Shown here: piece by piece, positions 14,001-22,475 of the stretch
How positions within the stretch are numbered: the stretch's first letter is position 1
How the letters are laid out: every line of letters starts with the position of its first letter
DNA from: Symsagittifera roscoffensis
Taxonomy: Eukaryota; Xenacoelomorpha; Acoela; Convolutidae
DNA length: 64,000 nucleotides
Assembly: GCF_963678635.1 (NCBI RefSeq)
Contig: NC_087068.1
Span: forward strand, 15,193,872 to 15,257,871
Direction: 5' to 3'
Notes under the pieces: generated by a model
Database searches by the model: none
What the model was told of the DNA's origin: nothing
Seen by the model: only the letters and a program-made list of their open reading frames with translations
Translations under genes and position numbers: made by a program

Positions 14001-17000
14001 ATCGGCTTGGCTTGAGTGTTTTTGATTTACTCGTATTCCTTTTCGTTTTTTTTTCGTCTAGAAACTTTTTTTGACCTGAATGGTTTCGGTTTATGTTTTA
14101 TTGGTTTATTTACTTATTTTCTGTCACTTCAAGAGCAAAAAGTGATTGGTTTTTTAAGAAAAATTGAGGTAGTTTGTGTTGCTATTATTAGAATTTGTTC
14201 AGCTTTAAGTTTAGTTTTTCGTTGCTTCTTTTCAAGTTCAGTTAGTTCCTGTTTTTAGACTGGCGAGCTTGCGAGCGTTAGCGTATTATTACGAACCTTC
14301 TTTTTTCTAACCTAACTTGCATTGACAAGAGTTAATTATGAGTGTTCACTCATTTGGAAATTTCTCTGTAGCATTGGAAATTGCATAGCATCTACTCTCT
14401 GCTTTGTTTGTGGCTGGTGTTTGTTACCTATTAAGCGTCCGTGGCTGAGGCGGAGCGTGAATTTTTACTAATTCGAGACTTATTTTTACTTTTTCTTGTG
14501 CACTTTATAGAACTGCATTTTGTCGTGTTCTCCGTCGTTTCTCGCCTCTGTGTTATAAATTCAAATTTCTCAGCGCCTTTGGCGCACTTGAATTGGAGGT
14601 AATGAATACGACTGGGACGGCAAATTTCTTGGTTTGAATCTGACAGGACTTTTTTTTCAAACGCTAATTGTTCCGTTTCAAAAATATTTTGGGCCTCTTA
14701 TTTTTCTGCTTATGTTTTGTCGTCTTAGTTGCCACATCTTCGAATTATTTTTTTTGTTTTACACAAGTTAAATTGTATTTGCTTTTGGTGTTTTGATTTT
14801 TTCTGCTATTTGTAATTTTGCTTGCCTTGACTTCGTATATTTCTTTTTTTGTTTTTGTTTATCGCCCAAAAACTTTATTCTGCCCGAATGATTTCGGCAT
14901 ATTTTATACGGACTTAGTGTTCATTTTTTTCGGTTTATTGTTTTCCCTTTTTTTCCGCTCGATAGGGTTCTGCTTATAATAAATCGGCTTAATCGTCTCA
15001 TATTCCGTCTCCGTCTTTTAACGAGCGAAAAAAGTTTGTATGGGCGTGTGTGTTTTAAGGGTGAGGGGGACATAATAACTTTTTTGAATTTGTTTTCGGC
15101 TGTTTTATCAGGTTTCGGCCTATACTATATCGGCTTACTGGCTTCATTTTGTTTCATATGACGAGCAAATTAAGTTTAATGTGTGTGTATTTTGAGGGCG
15201 AGGGGGTTTGTTGATACCGCTGGTAATTTTTTGCGATCCCAATTTCACATTCTATTGTCTTGGCGTTTTTTCAGAACTAGCCTTATTCATTTTGATTGAT
15301 CTAAATTTTTCGACCTTCTCGGTTTTTTCCGACCTAGCGGCTTTCTTGTTTTGTACCGCAAGTGGTGCGAAGCTCAACTTCATCTTTGTGTCTGAAATTG
15401 TTCTGAGGTGGATTTTTATACTGCTTGCAGATTTTGGTTGCAAAAAGTAGGTGTAAGAGTCTTAATGTGAGTCAATGGTTATTTAATTTACATCTAATCG
15501 CGCTTGACATGTTGCTTTCGATTAAAACTGAATGCGGTGTGCAGTGCTTTGCGGATGTCCCGCCCACTGTGCTTCTTTCAAAAGACTTAACTTAGACTAG
15601 AAATACGTATATTATGCACAATGGCAGAGTTTCTGATAAGTTCTAGATTTCAGTTTTTAAAGAACGCGTTTTTAAGCAAATTTTTTATAAGGTTTTTCTT
15701 TGGGACTGGTCGCTTATTGAGTTTATGCAGATCAGCAAATACATGTGTTTTTTGCTTGCAGATATGTTAGCATATATTATTAATTGTCAATGAATGAAGT
15801 AATCTATCTCTTATTCAGGTCGTTTGGTTCTTTTTTCATGCCTGTTTTTGTTTTTAACTTTTTTAGTTTTTGAAATTCTAAATGATTATTTTCATTGAAT
15901 CAATTAATGTGATTAATTCTGTTTTCTAAATTTCAAAGATTGTCTTAATTATCTTAAGCTTGGCCAGTGGCGTTTCTCCAACCTCGGTAAATTTTCTCGT
16001 TCCCTTTTGAAAAACTTGTGTAACAAAATTACTTGAGTTGAAAAACCCTATCGTTAATGCAAGTATTACACTTGCTAGTTATGCGATTAAGATACGCATA
16101 ATTAGCTTGTATTTTTATACCTTATTCAAAATTAGAAACGATGTAAAACTAATAAAGCTCAAAAATATAAAAATAAGCTTAAAAATAGCAGTAATTGCAC
16201 TTGGCTGAATGATGTGTTTTAGAAACCTCGCCCTCAACCCTCCTGTTACCTCCTCTTCCTCCGCAGATCACCAGGAGAATGTTCTAGAATCTTCCTGTGG
16301 CTGTGATGGTGACGACATGTGCCACTTCCACCACCTTCAGATCAACCAGAAGAGAATATCGAATCACATGAATCACAGAGGTTTGAGGCTTCCAAGATGC
16401 TCTAACTAGTTGACCACTAATTCTGCAGCCACTTTGAAAAATATTTCCAAAATTTATTCTATTCTGTAATAAACTATTCTGATTTTGAGCTGTTTCTCGG
16501 GCCTCATTTTGACGATTAATTTTGAAATATAACTGGATGCATAAAAAGCAGTCTTTGCATTCTTCATTTGTAAATTTTGTGTAATGACTTGAGGTCTGAC
16601 TTGATGTAGGTTGTTTTTTATGACTTATTTGAAAAAAAAAACTTTTCAAAAAAGGTGTAAAACAAGCTCCTTTAAAAAAAACTACTACGTATATTGTTCG
16701 TCTGCTCATTTATTGAATTATTTAGGCTCAATAGGCATGGACAATAGGGATTCCGCTGAAAGTGAACATCAAGAGTCTTTTCCGAAGATCACAATTAGAG
16801 AAATAGCTGACAATGAGTCATCGCTGTCACCCTCACTAAGCGAGAGCATATCGCCTCCTGTAGATAATTTAAAGGTCAGTAGTCGAGTTAATATAAGCGC
16901 TCTTTTAAGTCGTGCGAGAAGCCCGGGGTAAAAACTTTAGAAACATTTTAGTTGTTTTTCGTAATTTTTCAGTTAAAAGTTAAACATCATATACATATTA

Positions 17001-18915
17001 TCTTTCCCGAAGACGAGTTTTGTAATAAGGTTTGTCCCATGTTTTAAAATTTTCAGGCTATTCTAAGTGTGCTCTCGATTTAAAATTGAAAATCACTCGA
17101 AACGTATTCATACATACGGCGGTGTTCGTTCATGAGTTATTTAATGACAAATAACTAAATCATAGTGGTATAAAATGACTCAAATTGAGGTTGAATTGAC
17201 GTAATTTTGAAGAGGTGTCCTCTTGAAGTGTGGTCGAATTGAGAAGAAAGTTGAATGAGCCGACGATCACTGGATTAAGATGATTAATATTCTATTTGAT
17301 GTACGCCTGAGGCTAGACATATCAGTTGCATGTTAAATCACCTATGAAGCGTAATCTTAAGTGAGATCTTGGTTATTGATGGTGTTTTTTTCATGGCTAT
17401 GAGTATACCCCTAGTGATTTAAATAGCGTGACAACCGTAAATGGATATTCGAAATCTTAGCATAATGCTTTTTTGAACGTAAGTGTAAACTATCCGAAAG
17501 GGATTGATCGATCATAAAAAGGTCTTCGGAAATGGCACATTCTATTTCAAAAATATGTGTACGATGATTTACCACGCCCGTGATTTGATATTCCTTTTTT
17601 TCTTTTTCAAACTGCAGCCCATTCAATGGAGCTATCTTTTGTTCTAAATCAAAGCTGATCTCTTTATTATCAAAGGAAATAATACTTGAAAAAATTGTTA
17701 TGCTGAAGGTGTTTTTGATTTAGAATATTGATTCCGCTTCACTGACCATCAAAGCATCCCCCATGATGTCTCAAACAGTTCTGGCTTCACCTCCTGACAT
17801 AATATCAACACCAGCTATGACATCATCGCCCCAATCTAACGCCTCAAATTTTATCTACCCTTCATCCGCCCAAAACGCTTCGCAGCCACCCGCATCAACA
17901 ATGACAACTGTACAGACTAGCAGTAGTAATCAAGTTGGAGGGATAAAAAGAACCCAACCAGTACAGCAGAAAAAATCACCTGCTCAAGAGCTGAAGCAGC
18001 AGTTACCGTCCAAACTGATGCTGAGTTCAACATCCAATGAAGGCGCCAAAAAGGGCCAAATGGCCTTTAGTTCGAAGAAGCAACAACCGCAAATAGCCAA
18101 TCAGAATCAAGCATTTGATAAAAGTGGTGCTAAGAAAAACAAAAGCAGTGGGGATTTACTTGAATCCAAAGATTTAAATTTATATAACCGAAGACGAGGA
18201 GGGAATATCCAGAAGCCGAAGGTCGAAGTGGAACCGAGTCCGTCATTGGCACAACAGCAGCAACAATATCCGCGACGCAAAGCAAAAAGTGAAGTCACAT
18301 CTCCAATGATAGTGCAGGTTAAACATTTATACTAGACTCTTGGTTTTCCCCCATCTGAAAATGTTGAAAACGCATTACAAGTATTTACACATAACAAAAT
18401 GTATTTACTGTCTCAAAGACTTAAACCTCTGTTTTTGTGTGTTAATCCTTCAAGCTTCAAAGATAATCCTTCATTTTTTATGAAAGCTATGAGGAAGTTT
18501 TTTATTTAACTTTGTCCTCAATACTGGATCCAATTAAATGAATGTTTTTGCTTAGTTTTTGTAAAGCAGCGATTCAGGTGTTACTTAAAAGTGTTACGTA
18601 ATAGCTAATTTCATCGTTTTGTTTGAACTTTAGATACAGCCTGTTGGTGAGCATACTCACATGCCAATCATCAGAACTCCCAGTGGAGGAGCTTCTGATC
18701 TGAGATTCTTCAAGCAAACCGAGGACGAAAAAGCGACAGCGAGAAAAGGAGGACAAAATTCAAGTTCGTCGCGCAAAACGTCCTTGAAATCCGTTTTCGG
18801 AAGTCGCAGTAGAAAACAATCGGAGGGAAAAGATGGATCCAATAATATCGAGCCGGACTCGGTTGTGGAGCAGGATCCAGATGCGACAACTGGACCTGAA
18901 GTGTTTCTGCTATAA
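1..18915 (+). CDS. Lbc-type Rho guanine nucleotide exchange factor, 3' part of gene (19 exons)
   Basis: This is a DH-PH exchange factor that should load GTP on a Rho-family GTPase, most likely RhoA by family precedent. Exons joined by splice sites and phase are: <1-183, 767-1030, 1378-1547, 1988-2087, 2511-2663, 5612-5837, 6147-6758, 7451-7697, 9220-9403, 9732-10005, 12223-12368, 12571-12832, 13235-13284, 13356-13418, 13550-13663, 16223-16380, 16726-16874, 17724-18317 and 18634-18915 (TAA). The sum is 4230 nt, exactly 1409 codons plus stop, with every junction in phase. The DH domain lies at about residues 245-465 of the visible part and the PH domain at about 480-640. A Ser/Gly-rich, coiled-coil tail follows. 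The DH-PH linker (a TDSK stretch) and PH strands resemble the ARHGEF2/18/28/AKAP13 group. The N-terminus, where that family often has a C1 zinc finger, is outside the window. Joins were made by eye without transcripts. Confidence 0.88.
243..735. repeat. Inverted-repeat element in RhoGEF intron 1
   Basis: GTTCCGATCAC at 243-253, repeated at 266-276, is mirrored by GTGATCGGAAC at 725-735. The enclosed 0.46-0.49 kb has no conserved coding capacity. This looks like a non-autonomous DNA element. Its end sequence GTTCCGA is shared with the elements at 25500 and 26634. The right end lies about 30 bases before the exon 2 acceptor. Confidence 0.55.
1031..1377 (+). other. RhoGEF intron 2
   Basis: The sequence is AT-rich with a GTGGGT donor and a TTATAG acceptor. 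I see no repeat or other feature in it. Confidence 0.6.
1590..1880 (+). repeat. Diverged copy of dispersed repeat family C in intron 3
   Basis: The order of short blocks (GAACGAAGTGAAGAGACT, AAATTTGTTCACGCTCAAG, CTAGTTTCAAAATTGGG) matches the better copies at 3880 and 10620. The copy is strongly decayed. Confidence 0.4.
2511..6758 (+). CDS. RhoGEF exons 5-7: DH (RhoGEF) domain and start of PH domain
   Basis: Exon 5 (2511-2663) opens the DH domain with AIHELLTTEHNFLRELDLVE, matching the family pattern of an E(L)..TE..Y/F..L first helix. Exon 6 (5612-5837) supplies the next helices (LAALSKRLLKKLTERRSW, then YVMDVSAVLYSH). Exon 7 (6147-6758) supplies the rest, including QRPHKYPALISAL at the site of the conserved Q-R-x-x-K/R-YPLLL core helix. 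Substitution of the usual LL by AL is mild. Exon 7 then runs through the long last DH helix into the first PH strands (VLILVMEDCLILLE). Intron 5 between exons 5 and 6 is about 2.9 kb. Confidence 0.88.
3395..3760 (+). repeat. SINE-like repeat with terminal hairpin, intron 5
   Basis: A tRNA-like A-box region (CTGTAGCGTAGAGGT, about 3410) is followed some 300 bases later by a tail hairpin, GCGAAG / CTTCGC with loop TGCAA (3726-3742), and CTCTGTG. The same tail closes the other tRNA-derived repeats in this window. The internal tRNA-like part is eroded. Confidence 0.45.
3880..4290 (+). repeat. Dispersed repeat family C, intron 5 copy
   Basis: This copy shares with 10620-11060 the blocks GAGTCGATGAAC, TTGTTCAGGCTCAA, GGAAGGCAAACTCCACT, TCGAACAG and AATCATAAATTGTTCTAGAA in the same order. 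There is no coding capacity. The class is unknown; the internal order and AT-richness suggest a non-autonomous element. Confidence 0.55.
4490..5000 (-). pseudogene. Degraded SGNH-hydrolase-like coding sequence in RhoGEF intron 5
   Basis: Read on the minus strand, about 4960 down to 4690 gives ISDSTVNGSYL (GDS-like block I), then VSCPGAGLNAL and VEIVAIMGGTNDL. The last is the G-x-N-D block typical of SGNH/GDSL esterase folds. Further recognisable protein-like sequence continues to about 4490 (WTVWEKEVKALNEMY). The sequence is broken, with several interruptions. It lies opposite to the host gene and is probably a relic of a mobile element that carried an SGNH domain, since the long ORF at 61867 has the same fold blocks. 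The precise parent is unknown. Confidence 0.6.
5985..6085 (+). repeat. Short GC-rich retroposon 3' end with A tail, intron 6
   Basis: A GC-rich stretch of about 90 bases, ending GCAGGCCGGGGGCTAATAC and then nine A residues, stands out in an AT-rich intron. This is the usual look of the 3' end of a LINE or SINE insertion. I see no coding part and no clear target duplication. Confidence 0.45.
6759..7450 (+). other. RhoGEF intron 7, GC-AG type
   Basis: The 5' end reads AAG|GCAAGT and the 3' end reads GTTAAG|GAC after a long T tract. This join keeps the PH reading frame (…LLEIK|DPNAPQY…). GC donors with an otherwise perfect consensus are a known minor class. Inside, 6960-7110 is a partial copy of dispersed repeat family C (see 10620). 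Confidence 0.7.
7451..7697 (+). CDS. RhoGEF exon 8: C-terminal half of PH domain
   Basis: This exon encodes the later PH strands (YMLLSVPKVVPVMMAETMII, then LSTITLKSRTEKDDFF) and the closing helix (FFKICNSI). The aromatic position usually held by Trp in PH helices is Phe here. The donor at 7698 leaves one base that completes a Gly codon with exon 9. Confidence 0.82.
7885..8255 (+). repeat. tRNA-derived repeat (family A, copy 1), intron 8
   Basis: Conserved order: GCGTAATGTATTA-like start, a GCATTGGAAATTACGTAGCAT block, a tRNA-like module at 8060-8126 (A-box like GTGCCTGAGAGGG, B box GGTTCGGATCC), a T-rich spacer, and a tail hairpin GCGAAGC/GCTTCGC (8220-8236). The tRNA-like module sits about 170 bases inside the repeat, not at its 5' end. 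It lacks a proper acceptor stem, so it is not a functional tRNA gene. Confidence 0.7.
8360..8706 (+). repeat. tRNA-derived repeat (family A, copy 2), intron 8
   Basis: Blocks are in the same order as copy 1: GCATTGGAAATTGCATA, tRNA-like module at 8524-8594 (B-box like GCAGGTCGAATCTC), and tail GAAGCGAAGCTTCGCCTCTGTG in two parts around the hairpin. It lies about 100 bases after copy 1 in the same orientation. Confidence 0.7.
9220..13663 (+). CDS. RhoGEF exons 9-15: Ser/Gly-rich spacer and coiled coil
   Basis: Exons 9 and 10 carry Ser- and Gly-rich spacers, then YDQLNQLLDEIFCHK, which continues in exon 11 as SLEQGESLKQSISSLMSDLS, a heptad-like helix. Exon 12 is strongly Gly/Ser-rich. Exons 13-15 are short and rebuild a coiled coil, with RLESEVEKKNSELMKSKKDT as its most typical part. 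C-terminal coiled coils are usual in Lbc-group RhoGEFs, where they serve dimerisation or autoregulation. Exon 11 ends at a possible second GC donor (CAG|GCTAGT at 12369). Confidence 0.75.
9732..10005 (+). CDS. RhoGEF exon 10
   Basis: This exon is bounded by TTTCAG and AAG|GTAAAT. It begins with Thr-rich sequence, contains an acidic-Gly run (EEVEEGGGSSSQ), and ends in the amphipathic YDQLNQLLDEIFCHK that starts the C-terminal coiled coil. Confidence 0.75.
10122..10305. mobile_element. MITE with CGGCTCTTT terminal inverted repeats, copy 1 (intron 10)
   Basis: The ends are CGGCTCTTTCC and its near complement GGAAAAAGAGCCG. The interior matches 24817-25024 in order (TAGGTCAT, GTCTTCATACTT, AACCCCCGTTATACCATAAAA). 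Flanks GATGCT and GATACT may be a decayed target duplication. It is about 184 bp, non-coding and non-autonomous. Confidence 0.7.
10330..10600 (+). repeat. Dispersed repeat family C, partial copy, intron 10
   Basis: Blocks TTTAGTTTCAAAATGGATTC, CAGATTTCCCAGCGGAATCAA and CAATCATAAAAT recur in family C order. The copy is truncated at its start and lies next to a fuller copy at 10620. Confidence 0.5.
10620..11060 (+). repeat. Dispersed repeat family C, fullest copy, intron 10
   Basis: This is the best-preserved copy: GAGTTGATGAACTTTG, GAAATTTGTTCAGGCTCAA, GGAAGGCAAACTCCACTGTC, CATCTAATTTCGAAAATGG, CAGATTTTCCAGCG and GCCAATCATAAATTGTTATTG in that order. Related copies lie at about 1590, 3880, 6960, 10330, 20630 and 21400. 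No coding potential is conserved between copies. Confidence 0.55.
11442..11785 (+). repeat. tRNA-derived repeat (family A, copy 3), intron 10
   Basis: It starts GCGAGCGTAGCGTATTA and has the GCATTGGAAATTTCGTAGCAT block, a tRNA-like module at 11602-11670 (A box GTGGCAGAGAGGG, B box GGTTCGAGTTC) and the tail hairpin GCGAAGCCCAGCTTCGC. This is the clearest match to copy 1, including the GGGAATGA anticodon-arm region. Confidence 0.7.
12369..12570 (+). other. RhoGEF intron 11, probable GC-AG type
   Basis: The in-frame join needs CAG|GCTAGT at 12369 and TTCTTCAG|GTC at 12570. No GT donor nearby keeps the frame through the coiled coil. This is weaker than the intron 7 case because the donor consensus is less complete. 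Confidence 0.5.
12853..13140 (+). repeat. Two-copy tandem repeat, period about 147 bp, intron 12
   Basis: Both copies contain CACTTCGAGAGGTCGTCTCA (12853, 13000), then GATTTTTTTAAATAAC, AAATTAAAAATTTA and GTGCTAATTTATTGGCGCCA. The copies differ at a few positions and by one short gap. Copy 1 starts about 20 bases inside the intron, close to the exon 12 donor. Confidence 0.8.
13735..13960 (+). repeat. tRNA-derived repeat (family B), intron 15, head
   Basis: It begins CTTGCGAGAGCATGTCTTGT, shared with 22883. A tRNA-like module at about 13864-13925 has A box TGGCCTAGAGGT and B box GGGTTCATGTCCC. Downstream T-rich sequence continues to a tail at about 15365-15390 (GCGAAGCTCAACTTC), with family A copy 4 inserted between. 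Confidence 0.55.
14262..14560 (+). repeat. tRNA-derived repeat (family A, copy 4, internally shortened), intron 15
   Basis: The start GCGAGCGTTAGCGTATTATT, the GCATTGGAAATTGCATAGCAT block and the A-box part GTGGCTGAGGCGG are present. The rest of the tRNA-like module, including the B box, is missing, and the sequence resumes at the spacer ACTAATTCGAGACTTATTT. The tail hairpin is damaged. Confidence 0.6.
14560..16222 (+). other. RhoGEF intron 15, rest
   Basis: The sequence is T-rich with a family-B-like tail near 15365-15390. No ORF of note or further recognisable element was found between 15400 and 16222. The acceptor is TGTTTTAG at 16222. Confidence 0.5.
16223..18915 (+). CDS. RhoGEF exons 16-19: basic, Ser/Gln-rich C-terminal tail and stop
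   Basis: Exon 16 contains a Cys/His-rich patch (CGCDGDDMCHFHH) that could bind metal but matches no family I know. Exon 17 is acidic and Ser-rich. Exon 18 (594 nt) is Pro/Ser/Gln/Lys-rich with a Gln run. Exon 19 ends in a basic segment (SSRKTSLKSVFGSRSRKQSE) before TAA at 18913-18915. The tail appears disordered. Confidence 0.72.
16875..17723 (+). other. RhoGEF intron 17
   Basis: This is an AT-rich intron with a GTCAGT donor and a TGATTTAG acceptor. I found no repeat, RNA or coding feature. Confidence 0.5.
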
Positions 18916-19195
18916 TAGCTGCGCTATCTTAATGATGTGTATACATATCTCTATCTTTTTACATTCGTCTGACCCGAGGACAAATCGTATGGAAGTAAAT
19001 CGTGATGTTTCGAGGATTTTTTAAAAAAAGGACTTCACGTGTAGAGTAGAACTCATTCCTTAAACTCATAACGAGAACTGAATTGAAATCAAACTTTCAA
19101 ATTTCAAGTAGGCTTAAACTTATCAAATTTTTGATCATGAAATCTTTCCATTTGTATTGCTTTCGGAGTAAAATTAGCTATATTATAATGTGTAT

Positions 19196-19201
19196 ATTAA
19201 A
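19196..19201 (+). terminator. Possible polyadenylation signal of RhoGEF (ATTAAA)
   Basis: ATTAAA lies 281 bases after the stop codon. A canonical AATAAA occurs at 19459-19464. Either could end the transcript; the sequence does not decide. Confidence 0.3.
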
Positions 19202-19719
19202 TAATGAAAACAGTCTTTGACTAATATTTTGTTGATACTTATCTGTTTATCGAGTAGCGATCTAATCGACATTGAGGTTGAATTAATTTAATATTTATAA
19301 AAAAAGTTTTCAAAATATGGTTTATACAAGCAAAGTTTTGTGTCTGTTGTCAGAAACACGTAATAGGCACACTAAATGTGAGATGGGAGTGGGGATGTAG
19401 TGGTACAATATTTAAGTTTTGAATCTTTTGCTAACAATGGAGACTCCGCTTCCAGCGCAATAAAAGAAGTACAATTTTATTTGAAATTTAGATCATTTCT
19501 TGAAACCAGGTTCATCGGAAGACATCCAAGGCCGGCTGCTGTAGTTTCAAATTCTCAAACCCATATTTGCATCCAGGGGCAATTCGCAATTCAGGGTGTG
19601 ATCGGTTTGTTTACGCCTGGTTTTTCAATACTTTTATAAGTTTTCTTATTTTTCGGTTGTATCGAGAGATCGGTGTATTTTAACGAAAGTTTTCACCCTT
19701 ATCTTTGGAGGTCTTATTC

Positions 19720-20126
19720 TGATTTTCGGAGGAAGTGACGGAATATTTGTGCCCGGGTTGGTTTTTTCTCCAGACAAATTTCGATTTTTTAACAAGCAAT
19801 TGCTGACGGAATTTTTAAAAATCATTCGAAAAGTATTGTTGCCTGAGCTCAAATTTCAAATGTGATTATTTTTCGTAAAGTTATGGGGGCTTGAAGATTG
19901 CTAATGTGGCCGATTTGAGAGAATTAATAACGCGCGATGTATTTCGTGCTATTAACGCGTAAGCGGAAATTCAATCCGAATTAGAAAAAGGTCCAAATTG
20001 GATTGAGGTTCAGTTTTCAGTTTTTACTGAAAAATTTCATTCATTACTTTCTTTTAAATTATTCACTAGAAATAAAAACGCTTTCGAAACATTCAGGGCT
20101 TAACCCTGATAAGAGGAGTCTTGTTT
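19720..20126 (+). repeat. DINE-1/Helentron-like repeat, copy 1 (diverged)
   Basis: It shares GACGGAATATTTGTGC, CAGACAAATTTCGA, CGTAAAGTTATG and ATTAACGCGTAAGCG in order with copies at 25500 and 38996. It ends with the hairpin CAGGG/CCCTG and AGTCTTGTT. The 5' terminus cannot be recognised. Confidence 0.55.
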
Positions 20127-20629
20127 GAAACTCACTTATCAATTTCTCTTTCAAAGCTTGGTTCGAGAAAAACTTTTCCTTCGTTTTCCCCTCGGTGATA
20201 TCGAAAGTGAGATTGAGTTTTTCAAAAACGACTCTTTGACTGTGTTCGCGCTCAATTCAACATTTTAAAGGTTTGATCTTTGATTTATTTGTTTTAAGTT
20301 TCATTATAATTCAAGCTAACGGAAAATCAAATTCGTTTTTTAAACTCAATTAGTGTGGCAAAAAAGCCTCTTGATTGATAGTTTAAAAGCTTGTGTAAAA
20401 CTACTAGTTCACTTTTCTATAAGCTAGCTCGCATAAACTGGTGCGCTGCGAAGTGCTAAATTTCAATATACGGTTACTGTTCCTGTGTTTAACCGCCTAA
20501 TTGGTAGCTGGATTTTGAAAGATAGCAACAGAATATAGCGAAACTATTATTATATTCTATTTTAATTTTTGTAATTACGTTTTTTTTGGCTTTTTCTGCA
20601 CACTTAAAAGCTAGCGTTTAAGAGTACTG

Positions 20630-21060
20630 AACGCAGTGAGTACTTTCATATAGGTCTTGCTGATTTTTTTTTTTGTTTTTTTTTCAGGAAAAAGGGTTAG
20701 GAAAATATTGATGCACTTAGGTATAATGCTTTTTTTGAGTTCAATGGAAATTCATCTGCTGAAAGTGACGTAAATATGGCTCGAGAAAACGTGAACAATT
20801 TCTAGTTTCGAAAGTGTAATTTAAATTTTAGATTTCCAGCGGAATAAAAACTTTACCTATTGATCGAGTTTTCTCTAGTTGGGTTGATGTTAATAAAAAA
20901 GCGCCAATCATAAATTGTTCTAGAAATTCAACTAGCTTTAAGGACATCTAATTTTTTCCTCGAAGTTTGAAAATTGAAGGTTTTCGAAAAAAAAAACAAG
21001 TCAGTTTTTTTTCAGTTTTCTTGCGTTCATTAATTTTGTTCAAACTGTTGGTTGGCTGTG
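20630..21060 (+). repeat. Dispersed repeat family C, intergenic copy
   Basis: It contains CTGAACGCAGTGAGTACT, CTAGTTTCGAAAGTGTAATT, TAGATTTCCAGCGGAAT and CGCCAATCATAAATTGTTCT in the family order. Other blocks are eroded. Confidence 0.5.
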
Positions 21061-21399
21061 TTTCCTTTTTCGCTTGTATCACCGAATTTTAGCTTTGCTT
21101 TGGTGTAAGTCGCAGATTTTCCTGGGGAATTAAATTAAAACAATTTTTTTGATCCGATACCTTAACTTGCGATTTTAGAAGTTCCTTCCTTAATTTTCCC
21201 ACAGCCTGTTGGCTAATATTGAATTACTATCTTGTGAAAGTTATGTTAAGGAACGAAGTTAATTTTCCATTAATTGGGCATAGTTTTTTGATTTTTCAAT
21301 ATCACCTTACAGTTTCGGCCGTTTCCTAAAAGAAGGTGAAATTACAATTGGAAAAATTGCCTGACCGTCAGTTTGATCATTGTATTTTTTCCAAGTACC

Positions 21400-21790
21400 A
21401 TTGAACGTAGTGAAGACACTAATTTATGTCGTATTCTTTGTTTTTTTTCCCTAATTTTTTGCGTCAAATTTGTTGATTGCGGTTTGTATTGTCATTTTTT
21501 CTGGTTCAATTAATATTAATTTGCTAATAGGAATGCAACTTCCGCTCTCTAATTTCAAAAGCGTTAAAATGGCGCGAAAAAGCGTGAACGAATTCTGATA
21601 TCGAAAAGAGATTTTAATTCTTAAATTTCCCAGCAGATAATAAAGTTTACCCATTGATCCGCTTTTCTCAAATTGAGCTAATATATTGTTTCTGGGAAAT
21701 AAAAGAACTAAGATCTATATATATTTTTTCGAAAATTGAAATTTTTCACATAAAACAGTTTTTTTCGGTGTCCTTGCGTTCCGTGACACA
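21400..21790 (+). repeat. Dispersed repeat family C, second intergenic copy (diverged)
   Basis: Blocks TGAACGTAGTGAAGACACT, GCGAAAAAGCGTGAACGA, AAATTTCCCAGCAGA and CCATTGATCCGCTTTTCTC are recognisable in order. Confidence 0.4.
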
Positions 21791-22475
21791 AAATTTTTTG
21801 AGAATTTCCAGTGGAATCAGAAAGTTCCGAATTGAACCTGTCTGCAAGTTAAGTCAGTTAAATTACCAAAGTATCTGATAGAAAAGTCTGGTTTAATTCG
21901 ACAATTTGAGACCGTCACAAAATGGAAGAGCTAGTAGTTTTCATGTCATAAGTTACTGAGCTATGCATATATCCATAAATCATCGATAAATGGCTTACTG
22001 CGATTGAGTTTCCGCTAGTTTAAATGGCTACAATGTAATTATTGCTTTGAAGAGCGGATAATGAGTCCATACTTTGCAACAACAGTATCAGTATTAAAGT
22101 GCCGATCCTCAATCAAAGTTAAACATTCAATTATTTATGTAAATCATTCATTTGATACGACGAACGTGAGTTGTTCAACGATTTTAAAACTTAGCTTTCA
22201 GATTTTGATATATATTTTCTAATTATTAAATTTAACGGTTTTATTAGGAAGTTATTTTATAAGTTTTGTTTAAGTTAAGTTATGTTTTGGGTGAAATATT
22301 TTGCTCTTAATGTCTGATCAGTTTTAGGTTTGTTTTTGAATCTGAATTGTAAGTAACAGATTATTCTAAAGATTACAGTAGATTAGCCGCTCAATCTCAA
22401 TTGCAGTTTATATTATAACAACCATTCTTAACCAAGAAATTTCACTTGAAGTTCTTGTGATTTATTTCTGCACAA

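Larger units (their letters stand above)
18916..22475. other. 3' UTR and intergenic region between RhoGEF and SLC22 gene
   Basis: This stretch holds the RhoGEF 3' UTR, one diverged DINE-like repeat (about 19720-20126) and two family C copies (20630-21060, 21400-21790). Short ORFs in it show no recognisable protein and are probably chance. No clear core promoter for the SLC22 gene can be singled out in the AT-rich sequence before 22476. Confidence 0.5.
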
